NCBI GenBank assembly: GCA_937944295.1
Contig: CALDZL010000029.1
Location: 1 to 35,540, forward strand
Origin: an uncultured Sphingorhabdus sp.
GTDB lineage: Bacteria > Pseudomonadota > Alphaproteobacteria > Sphingomonadales > Sphingomonadaceae
DNA length: 35,540 nt
Direction of reading: 5' to 3'
A program made the position numbers and the translations under genes. The notes below the pieces were generated by a model, which had not been told where the DNA came from, did no database searches, and saw nothing but the letters and a program-made list of their open reading frames with translations. How positions within the stretch are numbered: the first letter of the stretch is position 1; each line of letters opens with the position of its first letter. This document shows, in pieces, positions 1 through 8,910 of this stretch.

Positions 1-64
1 AAGCAATCTCACCAACCCCAAGAATGCACCCTCTCCCAAAGGTGTAATTGTTACGTAGCAAATA

Positions 65-790
65 TTATTGCGCTGGTCCACCCTGCGCTTGCGATGTTTT
101 TGATTTATCTGCAAATTTTACTGGATTAGAACTTTGTGACATGAAAGATAATGGATTTACTGGCTCACCCGCTACGCGCACTTCATAATGGAGATGGCTA
201 CCCGTTGAACGGCCCGTAGAACCCATCAAACCAATAATATCACCTTTTTTAACACGCATATTTGCTGATACTTTTAGTCGAGACATATGACCATAGCGTG
301 TAGTGATACCGTTACCATGATCAATTTCAATAAATTTACCATAACTCCCAAACCATTTTGATATCTTAACAAAACCATCAGCCGTTGCATAAATAGGCGT
401 TCCAACGGGTCCACGTATGTCTAAACCTTTATGGTTCTTACGACGTCCACGAAATGGATCTGTACGATACCCATAGTAACTTGAAATATCGACCTTGGTA
501 ACGGGGTCGATTGATGGAATCGATAGGCTCATTGTTGGCGCTATATTGCCACCCCATGAAGAATGCAGTGCTTGGAACTTAGGATCAGTGCTCGCAGCGT
601 TGCTTGGTATTTTCTTGTCAATTTTTGTCTCAACGCGAACATCAGTATGTGCAGTAGTAGAAGATGCTCCAGAGTCTGCCATAGCTGGTGTATGTACTAT
701 CGATAATGCGCTTACAGCAATTGCTATATTGCAAGTGATTTTAGAAATTTTCTGACGGCATATACTCAGCAACCCAATACTCAAACTCAT
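65..790 (-). CDS. M23-family (LytM-type) metallopeptidase, secreted
   Basis: Predicted periplasmic zinc endopeptidase or amidase activator acting on peptidoglycan cross-links. Counting from the start chosen here (241 aa), the zinc-site pattern is present: H120-x3-D124 in NHKGLDI, then H168 in YGHM, and H199-x-H201 in SHLHYEV, so the domain appears catalytically intact. An N-terminal hydrophobic segment ending near TPAMADSG is a signal peptide. The reading frame is open further up to 889, but the ATG at 790 has a good ribosome site (AAGGTGG, 8 bases upstream) and gives a proper signal peptide, whereas the longer form would overlap the upstream gene. It is the last gene of the minus-strand run tgt-glnE-bcp-DUF455, separated by 88 bases. 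There is no LysM or coiled-coil domain, so the exact role (hydrolase or EnvC-like activator) is not clear. Confidence 0.88.
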   Translation of the reverse strand: MSLSIGLLSICRQKISKITCNIAIAVSALSIVHTPAMADSGASSTTAHTDVRVETKIDKKIPSNAASTDPKFQALHSSWGGNIAPTMSLSIPSIDPVTKVDISSYYGYRTDPFRGRRKNHKGLDIRGPVGTPIYATADGFVKISKWFGSYGKFIEIDHGNGITTRYGHMSRLKVSANMRVKKGDIIGLMGSTGRSTGSHLHYEVRVAGEPVNPLSFMSQSSNPVKFADKSKTSQAQGGPAQ

Positions 791-878
791 TACATATACC
801 ACCTTATAGTAATTATTTATATTTATAAGAGAATCACTATCCCTCGCCCTGTGTTGAATATGTAAAATCCATTCACAT

Positions 879-1673
879 TTAATTGGCAAGGGGCATGTAG
901 TAATCGCGGGTTAAACCGGCTTTTTGACGCGCTGAGTCGTTAAATGGAGCCTTCAAAGAACCTCTAAAGTACCTTGTAACAAGAGTTTTCCAATAGTCTT
1001 CGGACTTTATATCCATTTCGTGAGCGCGCGATTCGAACCATTTTGTTCCAACACCAACATGCCGAATCTCATCTGTATAAATGCGTGTCAAAATTTTTGC
1101 GCTAACTTGGTCATCCTGCGCTGAAAAACGTTCCACCATAGCAGGTGTAACATCCAATCCGCGCGCCTCTAATACCATGGGGACCACAGCTAGCCTTGCC
1201 GCAGCATTCTCTCTTGTTTCATAGGCTGCTTGCCAAAGGCCGTCATGCGCAGGCAAAGCACCATAATGGCTGCCCAATTGTTTAAGCCGTCTATCTATCA
1301 AGGCAAAATGCAAGGCCTCATCGGCCGCCACCGACATCCAATCATCAATATATTCTGGCGGAAATAATGCGCCAAAACGTCCCGCTACATCTAGTGCCAA
1401 ATCAATCGCTACAAATTCAATATGAGCCAAAGAATGTAAGATTGCGATACGCATCTTGAGCGAACCGCCTTTTTTACGCTTTGGCATTTTGGTTGCAGAT
1501 ATAAGTTCTGGCTTTTCAGGGCGTCCTGGAACATCGGGCATGTCCACATCAAACTTATGTTCCAATCGGCCTAGCCGCCAATCACGAGCAGCTTTTCGCG
1601 CCAGCATGATTTTTTCAAAAGGCTCTGTCGCTACCAATGCATTGCGGCACATTACTGCAATGCTCGTCATCAC
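879..1673 (-). CDS. DUF455 ferritin-like domain protein
   Basis: Matches the DUF455 family of ferritin-like, probably di-iron, helical-bundle proteins of unknown function. The likely metal ligands are visible in four helices: the HSLAHIEF segment (E and H), DEALHF, the EARGLD segment, and DEIRHV. There is no signal peptide, so it is probably cytosolic. The first possible start is a GTG at 1673 whose sequence overlaps the bcp stop as GTGA; an ATG lies one codon later at 1670 and overlaps the stop as TGATG. Either arrangement implies translational coupling to the peroxiredoxin gene bcp. That coupling suggests, as inference only, a role in iron or peroxide handling. Family assignment is firm; function is not known. 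Confidence 0.85.
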   Translation of the reverse strand: MMTSIAVMCRNALVATEPFEKIMLARKAARDWRLGRLEHKFDVDMPDVPGRPEKPELISATKMPKRKKGGSLKMRIAILHSLAHIEFVAIDLALDVAGRFGALFPPEYIDDWMSVAADEALHFALIDRRLKQLGSHYGALPAHDGLWQAAYETRENAAARLAVVPMVLEARGLDVTPAMVERFSAQDDQVSAKILTRIYTDEIRHVGVGTKWFESRAHEMDIKSEDYWKTLVTRYFRGSLKAPFNDSARQKAGLTRDYYMPLAN

Positions 1674-2125
1674 AATGCTTGCGCTGCCTCTAAGACAGCC
1701 TCAACATGGCCTTTCACTCTCACCTTGCGCCAGACTTGCAATAATTTTCCATCATTACCGAACAAAAATGTAGCGCGCTCAATACCCATATATTTTTTAC
1801 CATACATATTTTTTTCCACCCAGACGCCCATTTGTTCGCACAAATCGCTTTCTTCATCAGATAATAGTGTAACCGATAAATCATATTTGGCTTTAAACTT
1901 TGCTAGTTTTGCTGGCTTATCTTTGCTCACACCTATGATAGTATAACCCAATTTCTGAAATGCATTGTTATGCTCGGTAAACCCCTGCCCTTCTTTAGTA
2001 CAGCCTGGGGTATCGGCACGCGGATAAAAATAAAGAATGAGCGGCGTATCATATTGATCGCTTTGCACAGCATTATCATCACTATCAATCATTGCCACCG
2101 ACGGTATTTTTGTCCCTAACTCCAT
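1670..2125 (-). CDS. bcp: Peroxiredoxin of the Bcp/PrxQ type
   Basis: Thiol peroxidase that reduces hydrogen peroxide and organic or lipid hydroperoxides in the cytosol, usually recycled by thioredoxin. The 151-aa length is typical. The peroxidatic cysteine is C42 in YPRADTPGCT. The resolving cysteine that E. coli Bcp carries five residues later (TPGCTxxxxC) is absent here (TPGCTKEGQG); instead a cysteine at position 96 (SDLCEQMG) lies in the helix used by the other PrxQ subgroup, so an atypical two-Cys mechanism of the C42-C96 type is expected. The gene starts 23 bases after glnE and overlaps the next gene, so it is probably co-transcribed with both. Confidence 0.93.
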   Translation of the reverse strand: MELGTKIPSVAMIDSDDNAVQSDQYDTPLILYFYPRADTPGCTKEGQGFTEHNNAFQKLGYTIIGVSKDKPAKLAKFKAKYDLSVTLLSDEESDLCEQMGVWVEKNMYGKKYMGIERATFLFGNDGKLLQVWRKVRVKGHVEAVLEAAQAL

Positions 2126-2148
2126 ATTTCAATCCTATCCTTAAATCT

Positions 2149-4821
2149 TTATCTATCTTCTGAAAATAATTTTGCCCATTCACTTTTAACGATACCCTGG
2201 AATATCTCTAATTGTTTTTGCAGGTCATTCCAACATTTATACCCCAAATTATCAGCCATTAATTGCTGCGCTGCATTACTCATATTTCCTAGATCAGGGC
2301 ATATTAAACGCAATAATATCAGCATATCACTCATCATTTCATACGCTTCTATAAAATTAGCGGGTAGTAAAGCATCAGCGCACAGATATTCTATTGATGT
2401 TCCAATATTTGGGTCTGACCCCTTGCGATGATGCAGTTGCAGGGCATGGACGATAAATTCTATATCGATCAAACCACCTTTAATATTCTTAACATCAAGC
2501 GCGCTAATCGCGGGTTTGTGCACATCCATTTCGCGCCGCATCGCTGCGATCGTGCTATATTGTGACGGACGTTTTACCCCAAGCACATTGGCAATGATAG
2601 ACTTTATGTGGTTATCCGAAACTCGCGATCCAAATATGAGTCGCGCCCGCGTGAGCGCCATATGTTCCCACGTCCAAGCATTTTCATGTTGATATTTTTC
2701 AAAGCTATCAACAGAAACACTCAACAAACCTTGGCTGCCTGAAGGCCGAAGCCTAGTATCGATTTCATAGAACGCTCCCGACATAGTTGGCAAACTTAGC
2801 GCAGCGATAATCCGTTGGGCAAGACGATTAAAATATTGGGTCGCACCCAATGGCCGATCACCATCCGATTGAGACGAAAAATCGCCTGTAAATAGAAATA
2901 TTATATCCAAATCAGAGGCATGGGTAAGCATTCTACCGCCAAAACGTCCTAATGCGATAATAAGCAATTCCCCACCATCGACACTGCCATGTGTTTTTTC
3001 AAACTCCCTAATAGCGGCATTGCTTAATTTATGAATTGCGGCTTCTGCTAGAGCGGAATAAGCGCAGGCAGCTTGATACGGATTGCAGCGTCCTTCAATA
3101 AGCTGAACGCCGATAGCAAATCTTTTTTCCGATATGAAATTCTGTACCGCGTCGAGTATCATTTGATAATCTAAATGCGTATCAAAATATTCTTCCATCT
3201 GCGATAATATAATATCGCATTCATCTACTATTTGATAATTTGCGCTATCTATAACACCATCGAGCAATGCAGCATTGTGCCCCAAAGCATCGGCTAATGT
3301 TGGCGCATAGCTTAATATGTTGCCCAATAGTACAAACATTGCAGGACGGTTTTGAAGCAAATGAAAGAAATTAATCGCACTAGGTAATTTCTCTAATATA
3401 CGGTCCAATCGGACCAGTGATTTTTGCGGATCTGGTGAAACAGCCAAATTTGTTAAAATAGCAGGTAGAATAGCTTCAAAAGATTCTATCGCTGCTTGGC
3501 TTCTTAATGCGCGATATTTACCGCTACGCCAATATTGAATTAAATGCATCGCTTCTTTATCATAGCCCAACGTATCAAGCTGTTCGATAAGCGGCATACC
3601 TTCTTCTGCTAGACTTAATTTCTCTTCTTCATCTTGCACCAATGAGTCATAAATTAAGCGTATAGAAGTAATTATCATATCTAATGATGATAGCAGCTCT
3701 TGTGCGCTATCTAGGCCATGCAGCCTTGCTACATTATCCAGTGCATCTTGCGATAATGGCAGTTCATGCGTTTGCCGATCATCCACCATTTGTAACCTAT
3801 GCTCGATAGTGCGTAAATATGTGTAACCATCAGATAGGGTTTGGGCATCTTCATTCTCTATATGGCCATTTTCACCTAATAAGCGCATCGCAATGCGTGT
3901 ATCAGAAACCCGCAAAGCGGCATTACGTCCACCATGAATAAGTTGATGCGCTTGAGCAAAAAATTCACATTCTCTGATACCGCCACGACCGCGCTTAAGG
4001 TCATAACCCATTCCGAGCGTCTGCCCCTTAGAATAATGGTCACGAATATTTTGACTCATTTTCCGAATATTATCAATTTGGCCATAATCTAATGACCTGC
4101 GCCAGATAAAACTATCAATGCTTTTTAAAAAATATTGCCCTAATTCGATATCACCAGCGGCGGCACGTGATCGGATAAAAGCCGCCTGTTCCCATGCTAA
4201 AGCGCTACTTTCATAATGGCTTATTGCAGCATCTACGCTAATCACTACAGGTGTAATTTCCGATGCTGGGCGCAGACGCATATCGACCCGAAACACATAA
4301 TCATATGCGGTACGTTCATTCAATAATGCGATAATATATTTGCCCATACGGACCGCAATTTTTGCGTGATCAAGCGTTTTATCATTCACCAAAGTTTCTG
4401 GATTATATATAAATATTGGATCAATATCTGATGAATAATTTAACTCGCGCCCACCATGTTTACCCAGCGCTATTACAGCAAAACCGCGATTTTCCTGATT
4501 TGGTAAATATTCATCAAAAGCAGCTTGAATCGCTATATCCAGAGCATGATCAGCAAAATCTGACAAGGTGCGCGTCACTTGCCTTAAATCCCATTGCCCC
4601 GAGAGGTCAGCAATAGCAACACATAGAGCCAAGGCAGATCGTTGCTTGCGTAATTGCTCGCCAATATCGTACGCCTGTATAGACAAGGATGCATCCACAG
4701 CCTTATCAATATCCCCCGAATGCAAAAGTTCAACTATCGCTGGATTTTTGAAAATTAATTTTGCCAAAAAGGGGCTATGTCTCTCTGCTCTTTCTAGCGC
4801 TTCTTTTACTCGATCATTCAT
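2149..4821 (-). CDS. glnE: Bifunctional glutamine synthetase adenylyltransferase/deadenylylase
   Basis: Controls glutamine synthetase by attaching AMP to, or phosphorolytically removing it from, a tyrosine on each subunit, in response to PII and glutamine. The 890-aa protein has the expected two nucleotidyltransferase halves: the N-terminal deadenylylase with [15 protein letters not shown] at residues 120-134, and the C-terminal adenylylase with [15 protein letters not shown] near residue 620. Each has the G-G and D-x-D metal-binding pattern. The ATG overlaps the tgt stop as ATGA, so the two are coupled. Its PII partner gene (glnK) lies about 4 kb away in the same window under a nitrogen-type promoter, but in a separate transcription unit. 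Confidence 0.97.
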   Translation of the reverse strand: MNDRVKEALERAERHSPFLAKLIFKNPAIVELLHSGDIDKAVDASLSIQAYDIGEQLRKQRSALALCVAIADLSGQWDLRQVTRTLSDFADHALDIAIQAAFDEYLPNQENRGFAVIALGKHGGRELNYSSDIDPIFIYNPETLVNDKTLDHAKIAVRMGKYIIALLNERTAYDYVFRVDMRLRPASEITPVVISVDAAISHYESSALAWEQAAFIRSRAAAGDIELGQYFLKSIDSFIWRRSLDYGQIDNIRKMSQNIRDHYSKGQTLGMGYDLKRGRGGIRECEFFAQAHQLIHGGRNAALRVSDTRIAMRLLGENGHIENEDAQTLSDGYTYLRTIEHRLQMVDDRQTHELPLSQDALDNVARLHGLDSAQELLSSLDMIITSIRLIYDSLVQDEEEKLSLAEEGMPLIEQLDTLGYDKEAMHLIQYWRSGKYRALRSQAAIESFEAILPAILTNLAVSPDPQKSLVRLDRILEKLPSAINFFHLLQNRPAMFVLLGNILSYAPTLADALGHNAALLDGVIDSANYQIVDECDIILSQMEEYFDTHLDYQMILDAVQNFISEKRFAIGVQLIEGRCNPYQAACAYSALAEAAIHKLSNAAIREFEKTHGSVDGGELLIIALGRFGGRMLTHASDLDIIFLFTGDFSSQSDGDRPLGATQYFNRLAQRIIAALSLPTMSGAFYEIDTRLRPSGSQGLLSVSVDSFEKYQHENAWTWEHMALTRARLIFGSRVSDNHIKSIIANVLGVKRPSQYSTIAAMRREMDVHKPAISALDVKNIKGGLIDIEFIVHALQLHHRKGSDPNIGTSIEYLCADALLPANFIEAYEMMSDMLILLRLICPDLGNMSNAAQQLMADNLGYKCWNDLQKQLEIFQGIVKSEWAKLFSEDR

Positions 4822-5957
4822 GATTTTAGGTAATTACGGCGAAACTCAGAGGTAAATTCACTAAATTTTTGCTGTGCTATTGCACTGCGCATAGCTGCCA
4901 TCAAGCTTTGATAAAAATGTAAATTATGCTGAGTCATCAACATTGCGCCCAATATCTCTCCCGAACGGATGAGATGATGAATATAGGCACGACTCCATTG
5001 AGTACAAACGGGGCAATTACAGCTCTGATCAATCGGACCTTGGTCTTCACTAAATTTAGCATTGCGAATATTGATCGCTCCATGCCATGTGAAAGCCTGC
5101 CCATTGCGGCCTGAGCGCGTTGGCAAAACGCAATCAAACATATCAATACCGCGCTCCACTGCACCCACCAAATCATCAGGCTTACCAACGCCCATCAAAT
5201 AGCGCGGTTTATCCACTGGCAGTTGCGCTGGCGCATAATCCAATACGCCAAACATTGCCGCTTGCCCTTCGCCTACGGCAAGGCCGCCAACGGCATAGCC
5301 ATCAAAGCCAATGTCGATTAACGCCTCTGCGCTTTCTCCGCGTAATGTTTCATTTAAGGCTCCCTGTTGGATACCAAATAATGCCGCCCTATCAGCATGA
5401 TTGCCGCCAATCCCACCACTTGCATCAAAACCATTGCGCGAACGTTTGGCCCAGCGCATCGACATCGCCATACTGCGCGCGGCTGTATCATAATCAACAC
5501 CATTGGGCGTGCATTCATCAAATGCCATGACAATATCGGAATCAATGAGCCGCTGTATTTCCATCGAACGCTCGGGCGAGAGCATATGTTTGCTGCCGTC
5601 CAAATGGCTTTTAAATGCCACGCCTTCTTCGGTGATTTTGCGCAAGTCGGAGAGGCTCATAACCTGATAACCACCGCTATCGGTTAATATAGGGCGATCC
5701 CAGCCCATGAATTTATGCAGACCGCCCAATCGATTTAATTTTTCAGCCGTAGGGCGCAGCATAAGATGATAGGTATTCCCCAAAATTATATCGGCTCCCG
5801 TCGCGCTGACTTCGCTAGGACGCATAGCTTTAACTGTGGCCGCAGTCCCGACGGGCATGAAAGCAGGTGTTTCTATATCTCCGCGCAACATTTTGATGGT
5901 AGCAGAGCGCGCCTTTCCATCCTTATGCTTGATATTGAATGTGAATCTTTGTGTCAT
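4818..5957 (-). CDS. tgt: Queuine/preQ1 tRNA-guanine transglycosylase
   Basis: Exchanges guanine 34 in tRNAs with GUN anticodons for the queuosine precursor preQ1, in the cytosol. Landmarks: [13 protein letters not shown] containing the general acid/base aspartate, the [12 protein letters not shown] segment with the catalytic nucleophile aspartate (near residue 275), and the C-terminal zinc site CNCPVC with a downstream HH. The start at 5957 ([10 protein letters not shown]) gives 379 aa, the usual family length; the frame is open to 6017, but the extra residues do not look like family sequence. The gene is first in a minus-strand run that continues with glnE through a 4-base overlap. It is divergent from the DUF2282 lipoprotein gene beginning at 6110. 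Confidence 0.96.
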   Translation of the reverse strand: MTQRFTFNIKHKDGKARSATIKMLRGDIETPAFMPVGTAATVKAMRPSEVSATGADIILGNTYHLMLRPTAEKLNRLGGLHKFMGWDRPILTDSGGYQVMSLSDLRKITEEGVAFKSHLDGSKHMLSPERSMEIQRLIDSDIVMAFDECTPNGVDYDTAARSMAMSMRWAKRSRNGFDASGGIGGNHADRAALFGIQQGALNETLRGESAEALIDIGFDGYAVGGLAVGEGQAAMFGVLDYAPAQLPVDKPRYLMGVGKPDDLVGAVERGIDMFDCVLPTRSGRNGQAFTWHGAINIRNAKFSEDQGPIDQSCNCPVCTQWSRAYIHHLIRSGEILGAMLMTQHNLHFYQSLMAAMRSAIAQQKFSEFTSEFRRNYLKS

Positions 5958-6047
5958 AAAATTACCATAACATTTCCACTGTAGAAATACAGCTTTGCAT
6001 AGTGAAACAATGAACATATAATAAAATGTGAAGCTAAATTTTTACCA

Positions 6048-6076
6048 TTGCTTATAAAAATATCGCATTGTAAGAT
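6048..6076 (+). promoter_or_regulatory. Possible sigma-70 promoter for the DUF2282 lipoprotein genes
   Basis: TTGCTT and TAAGAT are separated by 17 bases, about 34 bases upstream of the ATG at 6110. Each hexamer matches the consensus only partly, so this is a weak call. Confidence 0.25.
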
Positions 6077-6109
6077 ATATTAGCTAAGTTAATTTAATGG
6101 AGTGAAATA

Positions 6110-6463
6110 ATGAAAAAATATACTGGTATGGCTGGTGCTTTAATTGGTGCCGCTGCTTTGGCTGCTTGCGGCGGTGCATCAGATGCGCCTGCAGAAGGCG
6201 AAGCCTCAAACGACGCACCCGCAGAAGTTACACAAGCATCCGATGATGGCGCTAAAGAAAAATGCTACGGAATTTCTCTTGCTGAGAAGAATGATTGTGC
6301 AGCGGGTCCAGGCACTTCATGTGCTGGTACATCAACGGTTGATTATCAGGGCAATGCTTGGAAATATGTTCCTGCTGGTGAGTGTGAAAAATATGGTACC
6401 GAAACTGGTGAAGAATATACTCTTCCAGAAGGAAAGAAAGGTTCATTGCAACCAATCGCATAA
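6110..6463 (+). CDS. DUF2282 (bufferin-like) lipoprotein 1
   Basis: A 117-aa exported protein. The N-terminus has a lipobox, LAAC, with the lipid-acceptor cysteine at C20, followed by an acidic Ala/Glu/Asp-rich linker of about 30 residues. The domain from residue 50 onward matches DUF2282: KCYG (C52), NDCA (C63), SCAGTS (C71), [11 protein letters not shown] (C92). In the DUF2282 family the usual members are soluble periplasmic copper-buffering peptides (bufferins, BufA) whose cysteines are modified by a DUF692 (MNIO) enzyme with a DUF2063 partner. Here the anchor would be lipid, and no DUF692 or DUF2063 gene occurs anywhere in the window. A GGAG ribosome site precedes the ATG. A related gene follows 59 bases later. 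Family assignment is firm; metal binding and modification are inferred. Confidence 0.88.
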   Translation: MKKYTGMAGALIGAAALAACGGASDAPAEGEASNDAPAEVTQASDDGAKEKCYGISLAEKNDCAAGPGTSCAGTSTVDYQGNAWKYVPAGECEKYGTETGEEYTLPEGKKGSLQPIA

Positions 6464-6522
6464 GATACATCATTTTATGAATGGTATTTGATTATTGGCA
6501 AACATCCTATTAAGGGGTTTTC

Positions 6523-6840
6523 ATGGTCAAAGACATTACAAATATAGCAAGCGTTCTCATCATCATGGGGGCGCTTGTTGCTTGTGGGGAGAGCGAGGAG
6601 GATATAGATTATAATATCGATGAACCCACAAGAAATATTCTGAGTCCTCAATTGTCTGATCGCGAGCAATGCTATGGCTTAGCCCTTGCTCAATTTAATG
6701 ATTGCGCAACGGCAAAATCACATTGCGCTGGCACGGCTAGCCTAGATTATCAGTCTGATCGTTGGAAATATGTTAAGCGCGATTCTTGCGAAGAAATGGG
6801 CGGATCACTGACATCAAAAAAAGACGAGCGTATTAAATAA
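6523..6840 (+). CDS. DUF2282 (bufferin-like) lipoprotein 2
   Basis: A 105-aa paralogue of the preceding gene. It has a signal sequence with a lipobox, LVAC (C21), then an acidic linker, then the same domain: QCYG (C50), NDCA (C61), HCAGTA (C68), WKYVKRDSCEEMGG (C89). All four family cysteines are retained, but the spacing between the second and third is one residue shorter than in the first copy. The two copies share only the C-terminal domain clearly; linkers and tails differ, which suggests an old duplication. An AAGGGG ribosome site lies before the ATG. It is probably co-transcribed with the first copy (59-base gap). As with the first, no maturation enzyme is adjacent. Confidence 0.85.
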   Translation: MVKDITNIASVLIIMGALVACGESEEDIDYNIDEPTRNILSPQLSDREQCYGLALAQFNDCATAKSHCAGTASLDYQSDRWKYVKRDSCEEMGGSLTSKKDERIK

Positions 6841-6903
6841 TATCTATAAAAATAATACTATTAAGCATTAACCTTTAGCATAGTTAAATTTATATGCTCT
6901 CAT

Positions 6904-6932
6904 AAAAAAGGGACCCAGCAATCGCTGAGCCC
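6904..6932 (-). terminator. Rho-independent terminator of glnK-amtB and the candidate sRNA
   Basis: Read on the minus strand, GGGCTCAGC pairs with GCTGGGTCCC around a GATT loop (one bulged base and one G-T pair), followed by six T residues. It lies about 75 bases beyond the amtB stop. Confidence 0.8.
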
Positions 6933-7000
6933 ATAGTTTTATGTTCGCGGGAGGAACATGTTGAGGCAATGGGTTAGGAGGGCAAACCCATTGCCAATCT
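6904..7000 (-). ncRNA. Candidate 3'-UTR small RNA with anti-Shine-Dalgarno loops, downstream of amtB
   Basis: On the minus strand, immediately after the amtB stop codon, there are three consecutive stem-loops. Hairpin 1 (6965-6995) has perfect 11-bp arms GGCAATGGGTT/AACCCATTGCC with loop TGCCCTCCT. Hairpin 2 (6941-6959) has 6-bp arms ATGTTC/GAACAT with loop CTCCCGC. Hairpin 3 is the terminator with a six-T tail. Both internal loops are pyrimidine-rich and complementary to Shine-Dalgarno sequences, a layout known from several alphaproteobacterial trans-acting sRNAs. It could be released from the amtB mRNA by processing or have its own promoter inside the end of amtB. It could also simply be a stabilising 3' UTR. 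Confidence 0.5.
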
Positions 7001-7008
7001 CTTAAGAC

Positions 7009-8316
7009 TTATCGGGTAAATTCGGGATAAGCTTCGACACCAACTTCAGTGATATCCATACCTTTCATCTCATCTTCTTCTGTTGGACGCAGGCCAATTG
7101 TATATTTCATAGCAATCCATACAATAGAGCTTGCAATGAATGTGAATATACCGATGGAAACTACGCCTAAGGCTTGCACGCCATAGGTTGCATCGCTATT
7201 TGATAAAGGAACAATCATAGTACCCCATATACCAGCCAATAAGTGGACTGGAATTGCACCAACAACATCATCGATTTTTAACTTGTCGAGCATAGGCACA
7301 GCGAAAACAACGATTACGCCGCCTACTGCACCGATTAAGACAGAAGTAGCAACAGTTGGTGCCAATGGCTCAGCTGTTATAGATACCAAGCCTGCCAATG
7401 CACCATTTAATACCATGGTGACATCAATTTTCTTGTACATAATCTGCGTCAAGATAATGGTAGCGACCACACCACCCGCAGCCGCCATATTGGTGTTTAC
7501 AAATATCTTTGAAACATCGCTGACATCGCCAATAGTGCCCATTGCCAATTGAGATGCACCGTTAAATCCAAACCAACCGAGCCAAAGAATGAAGGTACCC
7601 AATGTGGCGAGTGGTATGCTTGATCCAGGAAATACTTGGACTTTTCCATCAATATAACGGCCCAAGCGTGGTCCAAGGAAAATGGCACCTGCTAGCGCAG
7701 CCCAACCGCCAACGCTATGTACTAATGTAGAACCTGCGAAATCAGAGAAACCACGCTGGTCTAACCAGCCTGCACCCCATTCCCAGCTGCCTGTAATAGG
7801 ATATAAAAAACCTGTTAAAACAACGACAAAAATCATGAATGGCCAAAATTTAATACGCTCGGCCAGTGTACCAGATACAATAGAAGCCGTCGTCGCACAA
7901 AACACCATTTGGAAGAACCAATCAGAAGCTACAGAATAACCAGTCTCCGTATCAGCTTCACCAACGCCTTGCATGTCATAGATACCAAATGTTCCAATCC
8001 AACTGCTCACATCAGTATACATCAGATTATAGCCGGTAACCCAAAACATAAGGCCCGCAACAGAATAGAGGGCAATATTTTTAAGACTTTGCATTGATAC
8101 ATTTTTGGAACGTACCAGGCCAGCTTCTAACATTGCGAAACCAGCGGCCATCCACATGACCAAAAAACCGCCAATTAAAAATAATAAGGTATTTAGGATA
8201 TAGGCTGTACCACCAGAAACTAACTCTGCTGATGGTGCCGCTTCTTGTGCAAAGGCAGGGACTGTCGTCAAAAATGACGCCCCAACTGCTCCTGCAATTT
8301 TCATTAAATTATTCAT
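7009..8316 (-). CDS. amtB: Ammonium transporter AmtB
   Basis: Inner-membrane ammonium channel, trimeric in its family and closed by unmodified PII protein. The 435-aa product has a cleavable signal peptide (ending TVPAFAQ) and about 11 membrane helices. The conserved pore pair is present: the first twin histidine in FAGSTLVHSVGG, the second in IPVHLLAGIWG, with the structural aspartate in SDFAGS. The start at 8316 (MNNLMKIAG) is preceded by AGGGAA at good spacing; an open frame extends to 8367 but lacks support. The gene lies 63 bases after glnK and should be driven by the same sigma-54 promoter. The transcript ends in a strong terminator at 6904-6932. Confidence 0.97.
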   Translation of the reverse strand: MNNLMKIAGAVGASFLTTVPAFAQEAAPSAELVSGGTAYILNTLLFLIGGFLVMWMAAGFAMLEAGLVRSKNVSMQSLKNIALYSVAGLMFWVTGYNLMYTDVSSWIGTFGIYDMQGVGEADTETGYSVASDWFFQMVFCATTASIVSGTLAERIKFWPFMIFVVVLTGFLYPITGSWEWGAGWLDQRGFSDFAGSTLVHSVGGWAALAGAIFLGPRLGRYIDGKVQVFPGSSIPLATLGTFILWLGWFGFNGASQLAMGTIGDVSDVSKIFVNTNMAAAGGVVATIILTQIMYKKIDVTMVLNGALAGLVSITAEPLAPTVATSVLIGAVGGVIVVFAVPMLDKLKIDDVVGAIPVHLLAGIWGTMIVPLSNSDATYGVQALGVVSIGIFTFIASSIVWIAMKYTIGLRPTEEDEMKGMDITEVGVEAYPEFTR

Positions 8317-8379
8317 TTTATTTTCCCTGTAGATTAACCATTTTGGTATTTTCATTGTTTCAAACATCTGGCTCTTATT

Positions 8380-8718
8380 TTAGAGAGCTGCATCATTGGT
8401 ATCGCCAGTACGGATACGCGTGGCCCCTGCCAGATCAAATTCAAAGATTTTCCCATCACCAATAGATTCGCTATTCGCTGCGCTTCTGATGGCTTCACCA
8501 ACTTGTGGAACCAAATCATCACTGCACGCTATTTCAAGCTTAACCTTTGGCACCATATTGGTTGTATATTCTGCACCACGATAGGTTTCAGTTTGCCCTT
8601 TTTGGCGACCAAAGCCTTTTACTTCTGTAACGGTCATGCCTGATATCCCAATGCCCGTGAGAGCCTCGCGGACTGCATCTAATTTGTGCGGTTTAATTAT
8701 TGCTATGATATATTTCAT
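8380..8718 (-). CDS. glnK: PII nitrogen regulatory protein (GlnK type)
   Basis: Trimeric cytosolic signal protein that senses ATP/ADP and 2-oxoglutarate, binds AmtB, and acts on GlnE and NtrB; uridylylated under nitrogen limitation. The 112-aa length is standard. The T-loop TETYRGAEYTTNMVPK contains the uridylylated tyrosine at position 51, and the C-terminal PII signature IGDGKIFEFDL is intact. Two ATG codons stand in a row (8721 and 8718); the second is preferred because GGGG lies 5 bases before it. Placement next to amtB and under a sigma-54 promoter supports the GlnK rather than the GlnB name. Confidence 0.95.
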   Translation of the reverse strand: MKYIIAIIKPHKLDAVREALTGIGISGMTVTEVKGFGRQKGQTETYRGAEYTTNMVPKVKLEIACSDDLVPQVGEAIRSAANSESIGDGKIFEFDLAGATRIRTGDTNDAAL

Positions 8719-8755
8719 CATTACCCCATATTTTTGCTATTATTATCACTTACAT

Positions 8756-8771
8756 AGCAAAGGGCGTGCCA
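8756..8771 (-). promoter_or_regulatory. Sigma-54 promoter of glnK-amtB
   Basis: On the minus strand the sequence TGGCACG, 4 bases, TTGCT matches the RpoN consensus at every conserved position. It places the transcription start near 8745, about 27 bases before the glnK ATG. Confidence 0.9.
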
Positions 8772-8872
8772 GAAAATTAATCTATTTAAAACAATACTCT
8801 AAATAGTTAGCTATATATGAAATTAAGTAGCGTGATTAAAAAATAGACATTTGATAATAGCATTAAATTCTT

Positions 8873-8893
8873 ATTGCCTAAAAATTAGGCAAT
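8873..8893. promoter_or_regulatory. Candidate NtrC enhancer site
   Basis: A perfect dyad with 9-bp arms, ATTGCCTAA and TTAGGCAAT, around AAA. It contains TTGC-N11-GCAA, the pattern bound by NtrC. Its centre is about 138 bases upstream of the predicted sigma-54 start of glnK, a usual enhancer distance. It could also act as a weak terminator for the patatin gene ending at 8911, although no T-run follows it. Confidence 0.6.
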
Positions 8894-8910
8894 TCATATT
8901 GGCTATAATT

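Noticed and set aside
1-64. Coding remnant or terminator after the M23 peptidase gene
   Set aside because: Too short, with no hairpin or frame that can be supported.
5120-5530. Plus-strand ORF of 136 aa inside tgt
   Set aside because: It is a shadow frame of a strongly conserved gene, with no ribosome site and odd His/Pro composition.
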